DNA of 46,810 nucleotides from an uncultured Geobacter sp. Its GTDB lineage: Bacteria > Desulfobacterota > Desulfuromonadia > Geobacterales > CAIOGM01. The stretch lies in the NCBI GenBank assembly GCA_903902855.1, contig CAIUWK010000014.1, positions 1 through 46,810 on the forward strand, read 5' to 3'. The number at the start of each line of letters is the position of its first letter. Positions within the stretch are counted from its first letter, which is position 1. Below the pieces are notes generated by a model. It was not told the origin of the DNA. It searched no databases and saw only the letters and a program-made list of their open reading frames with translations. The position numbers and the translations under genes are program-made. This document shows, one piece after another, positions 34,116 to 42,117 of this stretch.

Positions 34116-34808
34116 TCAGAACTTGAACCGTACCCCTACGTTGGCATTGTGGCTTTCCAGTTTTATGTTGGTGATAACCATGTTGTGGTTGTCCGTGCCG
34201 ATCCGGGCGGTGTCGGTGCAGAAGTAGCGATACCCCAGATCCAGAGAGAGTCTCCGGTTCAGGGCGATCTCCACCCCAGCGCCGATCTGGTAGGCGAAGA
34301 CGGAATCATAGTCGTCTTCGTAGAGCTTTAGCCGGGAATAGGTTGTACGGGTGTCGGTACCGTAGGTGTTGCTCAGGTGGATGCCGGCAAAGCCTATGCC
34401 GCCTCCCAGGTAGGGGGTAACCGGAGATCCTGTGGGGATATCCAGAAATGTGTTGAACATGAACGCCACCGCGTCGAGAGTGCCGTCAACATCACGGTAA
34501 CCGTAACCGGTACTTTTTTCGGTGATTGATTTCATCTTGGTGAATTTATAGGAAATCTCCCCTTCCACCCTGATGATGCCGAAATCATACCCTCCGGTCC
34601 CTCCCATGGAGACGCCGGGATTGAATTCCACCCGGTCCGAGTAATCCTTTCCTGCGAAATAATCGAAGGAGTTTACGTCCTGACTTCGGGGAACCGTGAC
34701 ACCCAGAAAGCCGGAGGCATAGGGACCCGGTTGGGGTGGTGCTGCTTGACAGAGGTGAGTGGTCATGAGGAGGGTGAATGCGGTGACGATCAGCAGTACT
34801 CTGTTCAT
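34116..34808 (-). CDS. Outer-membrane beta-barrel protein (OmpA/OmpW-like porin fold)
   Basis: The 230-aa product has a signal peptide (about 1-21, ending CQA), then an eight-stranded barrel pattern with a C-terminal phenylalanine (GVRFKF), the usual outer-membrane targeting end. Segments such as YDFGIIRVEGEISYKF and PYLGGGIGFAGIHL fit the OMP beta-barrel family; no specific function can be named. I chose the ATG at 34808, which has AAAGGAG 7 nt upstream; a longer frame begins at 34865 without one. It stands alone, bounded upstream by a terminator of the previous gene. Confidence 0.82.
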   Translation of the reverse strand: MNRVLLIVTAFTLLMTTHLCQAAPPQPGPYASGFLGVTVPRSQDVNSFDYFAGKDYSDRVEFNPGVSMGGTGGYDFGIIRVEGEISYKFTKMKSITEKSTGYGYRDVDGTLDAVAFMFNTFLDIPTGSPVTPYLGGGIGFAGIHLSNTYGTDTRTTYSRLKLYEDDYDSVFAYQIGAGVEIALNRRLSLDLGYRYFCTDTARIGTDNHNMVITNIKLESHNANVGVRFKF

Positions 34809-34918
34809 GGGGAACTCCTTTCTCGGGGTGCAGGGTGATGATCCTTGAGATGGTAACGACAGCAAGATGATGGAGGATGATCTCTTTCACGTCAATGGAA
34901 AAATATTCATAATCATGC

Positions 34919-34953
34919 AAAAAGGCCCGCGGAAAAATCCGTCGGGCCTTTTT
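34919..34953 (-). terminator. Terminator after the DUF815 ATPase gene
   Basis: AAAAAGGCCCG (34919-34929) pairs with CGGGCCTTTTT (34943-34953), enclosing an inner CGGA/TCCG stem. The flanking A and T runs make it usable in both directions; on the minus strand it ends the gene at 34978. Confidence 0.92.
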
Positions 34954-34977
34954 GTCAGAAATATGATGACGCTCTGA

Positions 34978-35862
34978 TCAGCGTCCCATAAGGTAACGTC
35001 CCACCCAGTTCTTGGAAAACTGGTAGGCCGTTCGGCCGCATCGTTTGCTCTTGTCGTGGGACCACTGGATCGCCTCCTGATCCAGTTCACTGGTGAGGGG
35101 GATCTCCACCTTTCTCTGGCGCGCCTCACGGGCTACGCAGAGCCGTACCGCTTCCAGATACCGATCCTGGGAAAAGGCGTAAAAGGCGATCCAGAGGCCG
35201 AACCGGTCCGACAGGGAGACCTTTTCTTCCATGGCCTCGCTCTGCTGCAACTCTCCCCGGACGAATTTCCCGCCGATATGGTCGGATTCGTATTCCGGAA
35301 GAAGGTGGCGACGGTTGGAGGTAACATAGATCAGCACGTTCTCGGGCGGGGAATAGACCGAGCCGTCCAGGGCGCTCTTGAGCATCTTGTAGCTGAGCTC
35401 CCCCACCTCGAAGGTCAGATCGTCACAGAGGAGGATGAAGCGATAGGGTTGATCCTCCACGGCGTTGAAGATCTCGGAGAGATAGATCAGGTCTTCCTTC
35501 TCGATCTGGATGACACGCAGTCCCTGGGGGGCGAATTTGTTCAGCAGGGCTTTCACCATGGACGATTTGCCCGAGCCTCGGGCGCCCCAGAGGAGGGCGT
35601 TGTTGGCCGGCAGCCCGGAGAGGAACTGGCGCGTGTTGAGAGACATCACCTCTTTCTGTTCGTCCACTCCCAGCAGTTCATCCAGGGTGGTGGAATCGGT
35701 GACTTTTACCGCTTCCAGATAACCGGAAAAAGAGTGACGGCGCCAGTTGGCGGCATGGCAGGTGGACCAGTCAACCTGCTTGACGGCTTTGGGGAGGAGC
35801 ATCTCCACGGAACCAAGGACACGTTCCAGTTGGGCGACTACTTCGGGTTTCAGGTTGAACAT
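34978..35862 (-). CDS. DUF815-family AAA ATPase
   Basis: The 294-aa product belongs to the DUF815 group of P-loop ATPases: Walker A GARGSGKSS (about residues 93-101), Walker B FILLCDDL, and the arginine-rich C-terminal RFGLWIAFYAFSQ region seen in this family. Function is unknown; members are widespread in proteobacteria and some Gram-positives. GGAAAG precedes the ATG. It lies 95 bp after acnB with a terminator in between, so it may be read by leakage through that terminator or from a promoter I did not find. Confidence 0.88.
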   Translation of the reverse strand: MFNLKPEVVAQLERVLGSVEMLLPKAVKQVDWSTCHAANWRRHSFSGYLEAVKVTDSTTLDELLGVDEQKEVMSLNTRQFLSGLPANNALLWGARGSGKSSMVKALLNKFAPQGLRVIQIEKEDLIYLSEIFNAVEDQPYRFILLCDDLTFEVGELSYKMLKSALDGSVYSPPENVLIYVTSNRRHLLPEYESDHIGGKFVRGELQQSEAMEEKVSLSDRFGLWIAFYAFSQDRYLEAVRLCVAREARQRKVEIPLTSELDQEAIQWSHDKSKRCGRTAYQFSKNWVGRYLMGR

Positions 35863-35904
35863 GGGATTCTTTCCGTTAAGTTAAGGGGAATGGTGGTGGA
35901 TAGA

Positions 35905-35938
35905 AAAACAGCCCGCCGGAAATCCGTCGGGCTGTTTT
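35905..35938 (-). terminator. Terminator after acnB
   Basis: AAAACAGCCCG (35905-35915) pairs with CGGGCTGTTTT (35928-35938) around an inner CGGA/TCCG stem. It resembles the terminator at 34919-34953 in build and in the shared inner words. Confidence 0.92.
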
Positions 35939-35957
35939 CCGTCATCTCACGATCGTG

Positions 35958-38489
35958 CTATTGGTAATCGGGCATCTCGTCGAACTGGAGATAGCGGTAG
36001 ATCTTCGCCTGGTTCGCTGCGATCTTGGAGTTGTAGACCGCCAGGTACTCGGCCGGGGTGGGGAGCTTGCCCAAGGTTGCAGCAACTGCTCCCAGTTCCG
36101 CGGAGCCGAGGAATACCTTGGCGCCGTCTCCCATCCGGTCGTCGAAGTTCCGGGTGGAGGTGGAGTAGACAAAGGATTTATCGGGAACCCGGGCTTGGTT
36201 CCCCATGCAGAGGGAGCAGCCGGCGATCTCGATGCGGCAGCCGAAGGCGCTATAGATGGAGAAGTAGGCCTCATCTTTCAGCTGCTGCTGATCCATCCGG
36301 GTGGGGGGGCAGATCCAGGTCCGGACGCTGGGGTTGAACTTCTGCCCCTTCCAGATCTCGGCAGCGGCACGGAAATGACCGATGTTGGTCATGCAGGAGC
36401 CCAGGAAGACATCGTTGATCTCGGTGCCGGCCACGTCCGAGAGGAGCTTGACGTCGTCCGGGTCATTGGGGCAGCAGAGGATCGGCTCGGTGATTTCCGA
36501 CAGGTCGATCTCGATGATTGCGGCGTACTCGGCGTTCTTGTCGGCTTCCAGGAGGGTCGGGTTGGCCAGCCACTGGTTGGCCGCATCGATGCGGTTCTGC
36601 AGAGTCTGGGCATCCTGATACCCTTCGGTGATCATCTTCTTCATGAGCGCTACGTTGGAGCGGAGGTAGGTGGCCACCGACTCCTTGGAGAGCTGGATGC
36701 AGCCGGCGGCTGCGGAACGCTCGGCAGCGGCGTCGGTGAGCTCGAAGGCCTGCTCCACGGTGAGATCGGGAAGCCCTTCCATCTCCAGAATCCGGCCGTT
36801 GAAGATGTTGACCTTGTTCTTCTTGGGGACGGTGAGATGTCCCTGTTTGATGGCCCAGTAGGGGATGGCGTTCACCGCGTCACGCAGGGTCAAGCCGGGG
36901 TTCAGCGTTCCTTTGAACCGGACGAGGACCGACTCGGGCATATCCAGCGGCATGAACCCCATGGCGCCGGCAAAGGCAACCAGACCGGAACCGGCCGGGA
37001 AGGAGATGCCGATGGGGAAGCGGGTATGGGAGTCACCCCCCGTTCCCACGGTGTCGGGAAGGAGGAGGCGGTTAAGCCAGCTATGGATGACGCCGTCACC
37101 CGGTTTGAGGGCAACCCCGCCTCGCTCGGCGGTGAAGCCGGGGAGGTTCTTGTGCATCTTCACGTCGGCCGGTTTCGGGTAGGCCGCGGTGTGGCAGAAG
37201 GATTGCATGTACATGGGAGCCAGGAACTTGAGACAAGCCAGCTCCTTCAGCTCGTCGGCGGTCATGGGGCCGGTGGTGTCCTGGGACCCCACGGTGGTCA
37301 TCTTGGGCTCGCAGGCGGTTCCGGGAAGGATACCGGTGACGCCGCAGGCTTTTCCCACCATCTTCTGGGCCAGTGAATATCCCTGGTCACTCTTGGGAAC
37401 CGGGTTTACCGGGAGGGTGAAGATATCGGTGGCTCCCAGTCCCAGGGCCGTACGGGCCTGGTCGGTGAGGGCGCGCCCGATGATGAGCGGAATCCGGCCG
37501 CCGGCCCGGAACTCGTCGGGGACGGTATTGGGGGAGAGTTTGAAGGTGGTGAGGAGCTCACCCGCCTCACTCTTGATCTCACCGGTGATCGTATCGATAA
37601 TGATGACGTCGCCGGTGTTCAGCTTGGTGACGTCGGTCTTGATGGGGAGGGCACCGGAGTCCTGGGCGGTGTTGAAGAAGATCGGGGCGATGACGCCGCC
37701 GATGATGACTCCACCGGTTTTCTTGTTGGGGACGCAGGGGATTTCGTTGCCGATGGCCCAGAGGACGCTGTTGCAGGCGGATTTGCGGGAAGAACCGGTT
37801 CCCACCACGTCCCCCACGAAGGCTACCTGAAAACCGTCGGCCCGGTACTGGGCGATGGTCGCGTTGCCGTCGGGGAAGCGGGTCTTACCCATGGCCAGGA
37901 AGTGAAGCGGGATATCGGGGCGGCTCCAGGCGTCGCCGGCCGGGGAGAAGTCGTCGGTGTTGATTTCCCCTTCCACCTTGTAGACCTTGACCTTGATGGT
38001 GGCGGGAACGCCGGCCTTGTTGGTGAACCATTCGGCATTAGCCCAAGAGGTGAGAACCTTCTTGGCAGCGGCGTTGCTCTTGGCCAGCTCCACCACCTGA
38101 GCGAAGCCGTCATAGACCAGGGTCATGCCGGAGAGGGCGCAGGCCGCTTCGTCGGCCAAAGAGGCAACGGTGAGCGCCTCCACCAGCGGAGTCACATTGT
38201 ACCCACCCATCATGGTGCCCAGAAGACGAATGGCGTCCACCGGAGAGATGAGCGGCGACGTGGTGGTTCCCTTGACTATGGCGTCAAGAAACGCGGCCTT
38301 CACCTTGGCGGACGGGTCCACGCCGGGGGAGACACGTTCTTTCAATAGATTGAGGAGGAACTGTTCCTCGCCCGCGGGCGGGGTTTCCAGCAGGGTGCAG
38401 AGTTGGGCGGTCTGCTCCGGGTTGAGCGGCAGGGCCGGGATTCCCTGGGCCTGACGTTCTGCTTCGTGGGCGCGGTAGGCTTGAATCAT
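35958..38489 (-). CDS. acnB: Aconitate hydratase B / 2-methylisocitrate dehydratase
   Basis: AcnB interconverts citrate and isocitrate in the TCA cycle with a [4Fe-4S] cluster. The 843-aa product has the AcnB order: N-terminal HEAT-like helical domain (about 1-160), the swivel domain, and the catalytic domains with [11 protein letters not shown] and the cluster cysteines in [13 protein letters not shown] and [12 protein letters not shown]. Length fits AcnB (about 850-930) rather than AcnA. AGGAGG precedes the ATG. Acetate-oxidising Geobacter rely on this step. The promoter and a 7-bp hairpin (ATAAAGC/GCTTTAT, 38515-38535) lie in its 5' region. Confidence 0.96.
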   Translation of the reverse strand: MIQAYRAHEAERQAQGIPALPLNPEQTAQLCTLLETPPAGEEQFLLNLLKERVSPGVDPSAKVKAAFLDAIVKGTTTSPLISPVDAIRLLGTMMGGYNVTPLVEALTVASLADEAACALSGMTLVYDGFAQVVELAKSNAAAKKVLTSWANAEWFTNKAGVPATIKVKVYKVEGEINTDDFSPAGDAWSRPDIPLHFLAMGKTRFPDGNATIAQYRADGFQVAFVGDVVGTGSSRKSACNSVLWAIGNEIPCVPNKKTGGVIIGGVIAPIFFNTAQDSGALPIKTDVTKLNTGDVIIIDTITGEIKSEAGELLTTFKLSPNTVPDEFRAGGRIPLIIGRALTDQARTALGLGATDIFTLPVNPVPKSDQGYSLAQKMVGKACGVTGILPGTACEPKMTTVGSQDTTGPMTADELKELACLKFLAPMYMQSFCHTAAYPKPADVKMHKNLPGFTAERGGVALKPGDGVIHSWLNRLLLPDTVGTGGDSHTRFPIGISFPAGSGLVAFAGAMGFMPLDMPESVLVRFKGTLNPGLTLRDAVNAIPYWAIKQGHLTVPKKNKVNIFNGRILEMEGLPDLTVEQAFELTDAAAERSAAAGCIQLSKESVATYLRSNVALMKKMITEGYQDAQTLQNRIDAANQWLANPTLLEADKNAEYAAIIEIDLSEITEPILCCPNDPDDVKLLSDVAGTEINDVFLGSCMTNIGHFRAAAEIWKGQKFNPSVRTWICPPTRMDQQQLKDEAYFSIYSAFGCRIEIAGCSLCMGNQARVPDKSFVYSTSTRNFDDRMGDGAKVFLGSAELGAVAATLGKLPTPAEYLAVYNSKIAANQAKIYRYLQFDEMPDYQ

Positions 38490-38569
38490 TGATGCTCCTC
38501 CTCGTGGTGTGGTGATAAAGCTGAATTCGCTTTATTTGTCGACTGGTTCCGGTGCTTGGTCGATTGCCA

Positions 38570-38599
38570 CGTATACACCGATTTCAGACTGTTTGTCAA
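38570..38599 (-). promoter_or_regulatory. Sigma-70 promoter of acnB
   Basis: On the minus strand TTGACA (38599-38594), an 18-bp spacer and TATACG (38575-38570). Transcription would start near 38563, giving a leader of about 74 nt that contains the perfect hairpin at 38515-38535, between the promoter and the ribosome site. Confidence 0.75.
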
Positions 38600-38714
38600 T
38601 TGCTTTACGCGGTGAAAGCCCCCTTTGGCCAAGCTACAGCGCTGCTGACCTCCCTTGGGCGGCCACCGGAAAATTCAGAGCAGAGAAGAGCGGGCAGGGA
38701 CTCTGCGAATACCC

Positions 38715-38744
38715 TTGACATTTCCCATACCGTTGTTTTAGGAT
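38715..38744 (+). promoter_or_regulatory. Sigma-70 promoter of the leuA T-box transcript
   Basis: TTGACA (38715-38720), an 18-bp spacer and TAGGAT (38739-38744). Predicted start near 38751, a few bases before the T-box stem I. The region 38600-38714 between the two divergent promoters shows nothing else I can name. Confidence 0.65.
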
Positions 38745-38874
38745 TGCAAAACAATTTGAAAGGCAATGAAGAGGAGTAGTAGTTCCCGAACTTGTCTCCA
38801 GAGAGCCGGTGGGTGGTGCGAACCGGTGTCAGGAGGGGATGAACTCGCCTCGGAGCCGTCCAAGCGAAGTAACC

Positions 38875-38916
38875 GTTCTACGTTCTATGTTCAACGTCTA
38901 AACCTTGAACCTTGAA
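38875..38916. repeat. Heptamer-repeat hairpin inside the leuA T-box leader
   Basis: Left units GTTCTAC, GTTCTAT, GTTCAAC, GTCTAAA (38875-38902) face CCTTGAA, CCTTGAA (38903-38916). Read on the other strand the right units are TTCAAGG, so the arms form an imperfect hairpin in the RNA. The unit words resemble array 3 at 18328-18382 (GAACCTT). It sits between T-box stem I and the antiterminator, where stems II and III vary between T-boxes. Confidence 0.8.
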
Positions 38917-39011
38917 TGAGTTTCTGTAGTTTGGGACGTTTTCCCACGTAACGGGTGAATGAAGGCCTGCAGGGTTCTCCCCTCAGGTGAAAAGGGTGGT
39001 ACCGCGAAGCT

Positions 39012-39044
39012 AAGCCTTCGCCCCTGGTTGGGGCGGAGGCTTTT
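39012..39044 (+). terminator. Regulated terminator of the leuA T-box
   Basis: AAGCCTTCGCCCC (39012-39024) pairs with GGGGCGGAGGCTT (39030-39042) around TGGTT, followed by TTTT. The 5' side is next to the T-box sequence, as needed for the antiterminator switch. Confidence 0.92.
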
Positions 39045-39082
39045 CCATATTCGGCGGACAACAACATGAAGGAGTATGAGCA

Positions 39083-40621
39083 ATGAGCGGATCACAGATC
39101 ATCAGAATTTTCGATACCACCCTGCGGGATGGTGAGCAGTCCCCCGGCAACAGCATGAACATCGAGGAGAAACTGCGGATCGCCAAGCAGCTCCTGAAAC
39201 TGAATGTGGACGTCATCGAGGCGGGCTTTCCCATCGCCTCTGAGGGGGATTTCCAGGCGGTGAAGCGGGTGGCCCAGAGCATCAAAGGGCCGGAGATCGC
39301 CGGTCTTTGCCGCTCCAGCGACAAGGATATCGACCGGGCTTGGGAAGCGCTCCAGTACGCCGAGGAGAAGGGGCGGATTCATACCTTCATCGCCACCTCG
39401 GATATTCACATGAAGTACAAGTTGCAGATGGAACCGTCCAAGGTGCTGGCAGCGGCGGTGAAGGCGGTGAAGCGGGCCCGGGGGTACACCAAAAACGTGG
39501 AATTCTCCTGTGAGGACGCTGTCCGGACCCGGCTGGATTTTCTGGCCGAGGTGGTGGCGGCGGTCATCGATGCCGGGGCAACCACGGTGAATATTCCGGA
39601 TACGGTGGGGTACACCATCCCTGCGGAGTATTTCAACATCATCTCCTACCTGAAGCAGAATGTGAAGAATATCGATCAGGCGGTGATCTCGGTTCATTGC
39701 CACAACGACCTGGGGCTGGCGGTGGCCAACTCCATCGCCGCGGTTCAGGCCGGGGCAGGGCAGGTGGAGTGCACCATCAACGGCATCGGCGAGCGGGCCG
39801 GCAACTGTTCTTTGGAAGAGTTTGTCATGATCCTCAAGACCCGGCGCGATATCCTCCCGTTCCACACCAACGTCGTCACCGAGCAGCTGACCCCGGCCAG
39901 TCGGCTCCTCTCCACCGTCACCGGTTCCCTGGTGCAGAGCAACAAGGCCATCGTGGGGGTCAACGCCTTTGCCCATGAGGCAGGGATACACCAGCACGGG
40001 GTCATGATGGAGAAGTCCACTTATGAGATCATGACTCCCGAGTCGGTGGGGCTTACGGCCAATGCCCTGGTTCTCGGCAAGCATTCGGGACGCCACGCCT
40101 TCAAGAAACGGCTGACGGAGTTGGGGTATGATCTTTCCGATGAGGACTTGAACAAGGCCTTTGACAAGTTCAAGACCCTGGCAGATCTGAAGAAGGAGGT
40201 CTTTGACGAGGACCTGGACGCCCTGGTGGCGGAAGAGGTAATGCGCCCTGCCGAGAAGTACAAGCTGAGCCACATCACCGTCACCTGCGGCTCCTTTGCC
40301 GTGGCCACCGCCACCGTGCAGTTGGAGATCGACGGGGAACCGGTAAGGACCGCGGAACTGGGAGACGGCCCGGTGGATGCCACCTTCAAGGCGATCAAGA
40401 AGCTGACCAAGAGCAACGCCAAGCTTCTCCAGTACAACGTGGGGGCCATCACCGGCGGCACCGACGCCCAGGGGGAGGCCACGGTGAGGATGTCCGAAGG
40501 GACGAATACCGTAACCGGACGCGGCGCCTCCACCGATATCATCGAGGCATCGGCCCGGGCCTACATCAACGCACTCAACCGGATTCACTACAAACAGGAA
40601 CGGTTCGCCGACACTGTCTGA
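39083..40621 (+). CDS. leuA: 2-isopropylmalate synthase
   Basis: LeuA condenses acetyl-CoA with 2-oxoisovalerate, the first committed step of leucine synthesis. The 512-aa product has the HMGL-like TIM barrel (DTTLRDGEQSPG at about residues 10-21, and HCHNDLGLA with the metal histidines) and a C-terminal LeuA regulatory domain that binds leucine (about 390-500). This is the full LeuA1-like length rather than a citramalate synthase, and the leucine T-box upstream agrees. GGAG lies before the ATG. It is followed by a strong terminator, so it is transcribed alone. Confidence 0.95.
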   Translation: MSGSQIIRIFDTTLRDGEQSPGNSMNIEEKLRIAKQLLKLNVDVIEAGFPIASEGDFQAVKRVAQSIKGPEIAGLCRSSDKDIDRAWEALQYAEEKGRIHTFIATSDIHMKYKLQMEPSKVLAAAVKAVKRARGYTKNVEFSCEDAVRTRLDFLAEVVAAVIDAGATTVNIPDTVGYTIPAEYFNIISYLKQNVKNIDQAVISVHCHNDLGLAVANSIAAVQAGAGQVECTINGIGERAGNCSLEEFVMILKTRRDILPFHTNVVTEQLTPASRLLSTVTGSLVQSNKAIVGVNAFAHEAGIHQHGVMMEKSTYEIMTPESVGLTANALVLGKHSGRHAFKKRLTELGYDLSDEDLNKAFDKFKTLADLKKEVFDEDLDALVAEEVMRPAEKYKLSHITVTCGSFAVATATVQLEIDGEPVRTAELGDGPVDATFKAIKKLTKSNAKLLQYNVGAITGGTDAQGEATVRMSEGTNTVTGRGASTDIIEASARAYINALNRIHYKQERFADTV

Positions 40622-40640
40622 TGTACCCTTTTCCTGAAAC

Positions 40641-40680
40641 AAAAGAGCTCCGAGGATGTGATAACCCTCGGAGCTCTTTT
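40641..40680. terminator. Bidirectional terminator between leuA and amtB
   Basis: AAAAGAGCTCCGAGG (40641-40655) and CCTCGGAGCTCTTTT (40666-40680) form a perfect 15-bp stem with A and T runs on both sides, serving leuA on the plus strand and amtB on the minus strand. Confidence 0.96.
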
Positions 40681-40706
40681 TGTATCCTGTCCATCCCTGT
40701 GAATTA

Positions 40707-41927
40707 CTACAGCATTGAATCTTCCGGGTAGGCGCCGATGTTGTGGATGGAGATGTCCGGACCACGGTATTCGTCCTCGTCACTGAGCCGGATACCCACG
40801 GTCTTGGAGAGTATCCCGTAAACGAGGAAGCCGTTGGCCAAGGCGAAGAGGAGGGCGATGAGAGTACCCCCCGCCTGGGAGAGGAGGGATACTCCACCCA
40901 TCCCCCCTAGAAATTTCTGACCGAAAATCCCCGCAGCGATTCCCCCCCAGGAGCCGATGATCCCATGGAGCGGCCAGACCCCCAGGACGTCGTCGATTTT
41001 CAGTTTCTCCTGCTCGTAGTGGAAACCGTAGACGAAGATAATGGAGGCGATGCCGCCAGTGGCGAAGGCACCCAGAGGATGCATCAGGTCACTCCCGGCG
41101 CAGACCGCGATGAGTCCGGCAAGGGCGCCGTTGTGAACGAAACCGGGGTCGTTCTTGCCGGCGATGAGGGCGACGAGGACCCCTCCCACCATGGCCATGA
41201 GGGAGTTGATGGCCACCAGTCCGGAGATCGCCTCCAGGTGACCGGCGCTCATGACGTTGAAACCGAACCACCCCACGGCCAGTATCCATGAACCCAGGGA
41301 GAGAAACGGGATGCTGCTGACAGGAAACGGATTGGAACGTCCCCGGGAGTAGCGCCCCTTGCGGGCTCCCAGGATGATCACCGCGGGGAGCGCCAGCCAG
41401 CCGCCGATGGAGTGAACCACCACCGACCCGGCATAGTCGTGAAACTCCGCTCCCCCCATGGACTTGAAGAGCCCTTGCAGGAGCGGGGCGTTCTTACCCC
41501 AGATGAACGATTCGAAGAGCGGATAGGTAACACCGGCAAAAATCGCTCCGGCAAAGACCTGGGGCCAGAACTTGGCCCGTTCGGCGATACCGCCGGAGAT
41601 GATGGCGGGGATGCAGGCGGCGAAGCAGAGGAGGAAGAAGAAGTGGACCAGGTCATACCCCTGGCTCTTGTCCATGAGTTCTCCCGCCGGTTTGAGGAAG
41701 GAGATGCCGTAGGCCAGGGGGAAGCCGATGATGAAATAGACGATAGTGGAGACCGACCAGTCGGTAAGGATCTTCACCAGGGCATTCACCTGGCTCTTTT
41801 TCCGCACCGTACCGACCTCCAAAAAGGCGAACCCGGCGTGCATGGCAAAGACCATCACCGCACCGAGCATGAGGAACAGGACATCACCGCTGGTTTTAAG
41901 GCCGGTCATCGTCGACGCAGCATCCAT
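40707..41927 (-). CDS. amtB: Ammonium transporter AmtB
   Basis: AmtB is an eleven-helix inner-membrane ammonium channel. The 406-aa product shows the family landmarks: AFLEVGTVRKKSQVN near the N terminus, FHDYAGSVVVHSIGG with the first pore histidine, and HPLGAFATGG. I chose the second ATG (41927) because GGAGG (41935-41939) is 7 nt before it but only 1 nt before the first ATG at 41933. A sigma-54 promoter lies upstream. The usual partner gene glnK is not adjacent on either side, so the PII regulator must be encoded elsewhere. Confidence 0.96.
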   Translation of the reverse strand: MDAASTMTGLKTSGDVLFLMLGAVMVFAMHAGFAFLEVGTVRKKSQVNALVKILTDWSVSTIVYFIIGFPLAYGISFLKPAGELMDKSQGYDLVHFFFLLCFAACIPAIISGGIAERAKFWPQVFAGAIFAGVTYPLFESFIWGKNAPLLQGLFKSMGGAEFHDYAGSVVVHSIGGWLALPAVIILGARKGRYSRGRSNPFPVSSIPFLSLGSWILAVGWFGFNVMSAGHLEAISGLVAINSLMAMVGGVLVALIAGKNDPGFVHNGALAGLIAVCAGSDLMHPLGAFATGGIASIIFVYGFHYEQEKLKIDDVLGVWPLHGIIGSWGGIAAGIFGQKFLGGMGGVSLLSQAGGTLIALLFALANGFLVYGILSKTVGIRLSDEDEYRGPDISIHNIGAYPEDSML

Positions 41928-41985
41928 TGACATACCTCCGTTGGCATGAAGTTAGGGTGTCCGGCAGTGGACCCCGCACCCTGAG

Positions 41986-42002
41986 AGCAAGAACGTTGCC
42001 AA
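41986..42002 (-). promoter_or_regulatory. Sigma-54 (-24/-12) promoter of amtB
   Basis: The minus strand reads TTGGCAACGTTCTTGCT. Against YTGGCACGNNNNTTGCW it matches both invariant dinucleotides (GG and GC) with correct 10-bp spacing and differs only at two positions in the -24 block. Transcription would start near 41975. Nitrogen-controlled sigma-54 expression of amtB is well known. I could not find a clear NtrC site in 42003-42117. Confidence 0.8.
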
Positions 42003-42117
42003 GTTGGTAAGTTACCGGATTGTCGTCATATCAACGGTGATGAAGAGGGCGAAGCGTGGAATTGTGCGTGAAAAAGAGGCAGGTGTGCCCAGGAAAACCG
42101 CTACTTTTTCGATCAGG

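Larger units (their letters stand above)
38764..39044 (+). ncRNA. T-box riboswitch, leucine-type, upstream of leuA
   Basis: The T-box consensus AGGGTGGTACCGCG is exact at 38993-39006. Stem I is recognisable upstream: GAAGAGGAGTAGTAG at the 5' side (38768-38782), the distal AGAGAGCCGG and GGTGGTGCGAACCGG (38800-38825), and the specifier loop. The loop reads TGAA-CTC-GCCTCGGAGCC, placing the specifier codon CUC (38844-38846), a leucine codon, after the usual UGAA. A terminator follows at 39012-39044. Uncharged tRNA-Leu (anticodon GAG) would stabilise the antiterminator and switch on leuA. A heptamer-repeat hairpin lies in the linker between stem I and the antiterminator. Confidence 0.93.

Noticed and set aside
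35955-37376. 473-aa plus-strand open frame inside acnB
   Set aside because: Antisense to acnB; the translation is low-complexity (glycine, valine, histidine-rich) and matches nothing.
39092-40897. 601-aa open frame on the minus strand over leuA
   Set aside because: It is antisense to leuA, whose domains and T-box control are clear; long antisense frames are common in GC-rich genes. No family motif is visible in it.
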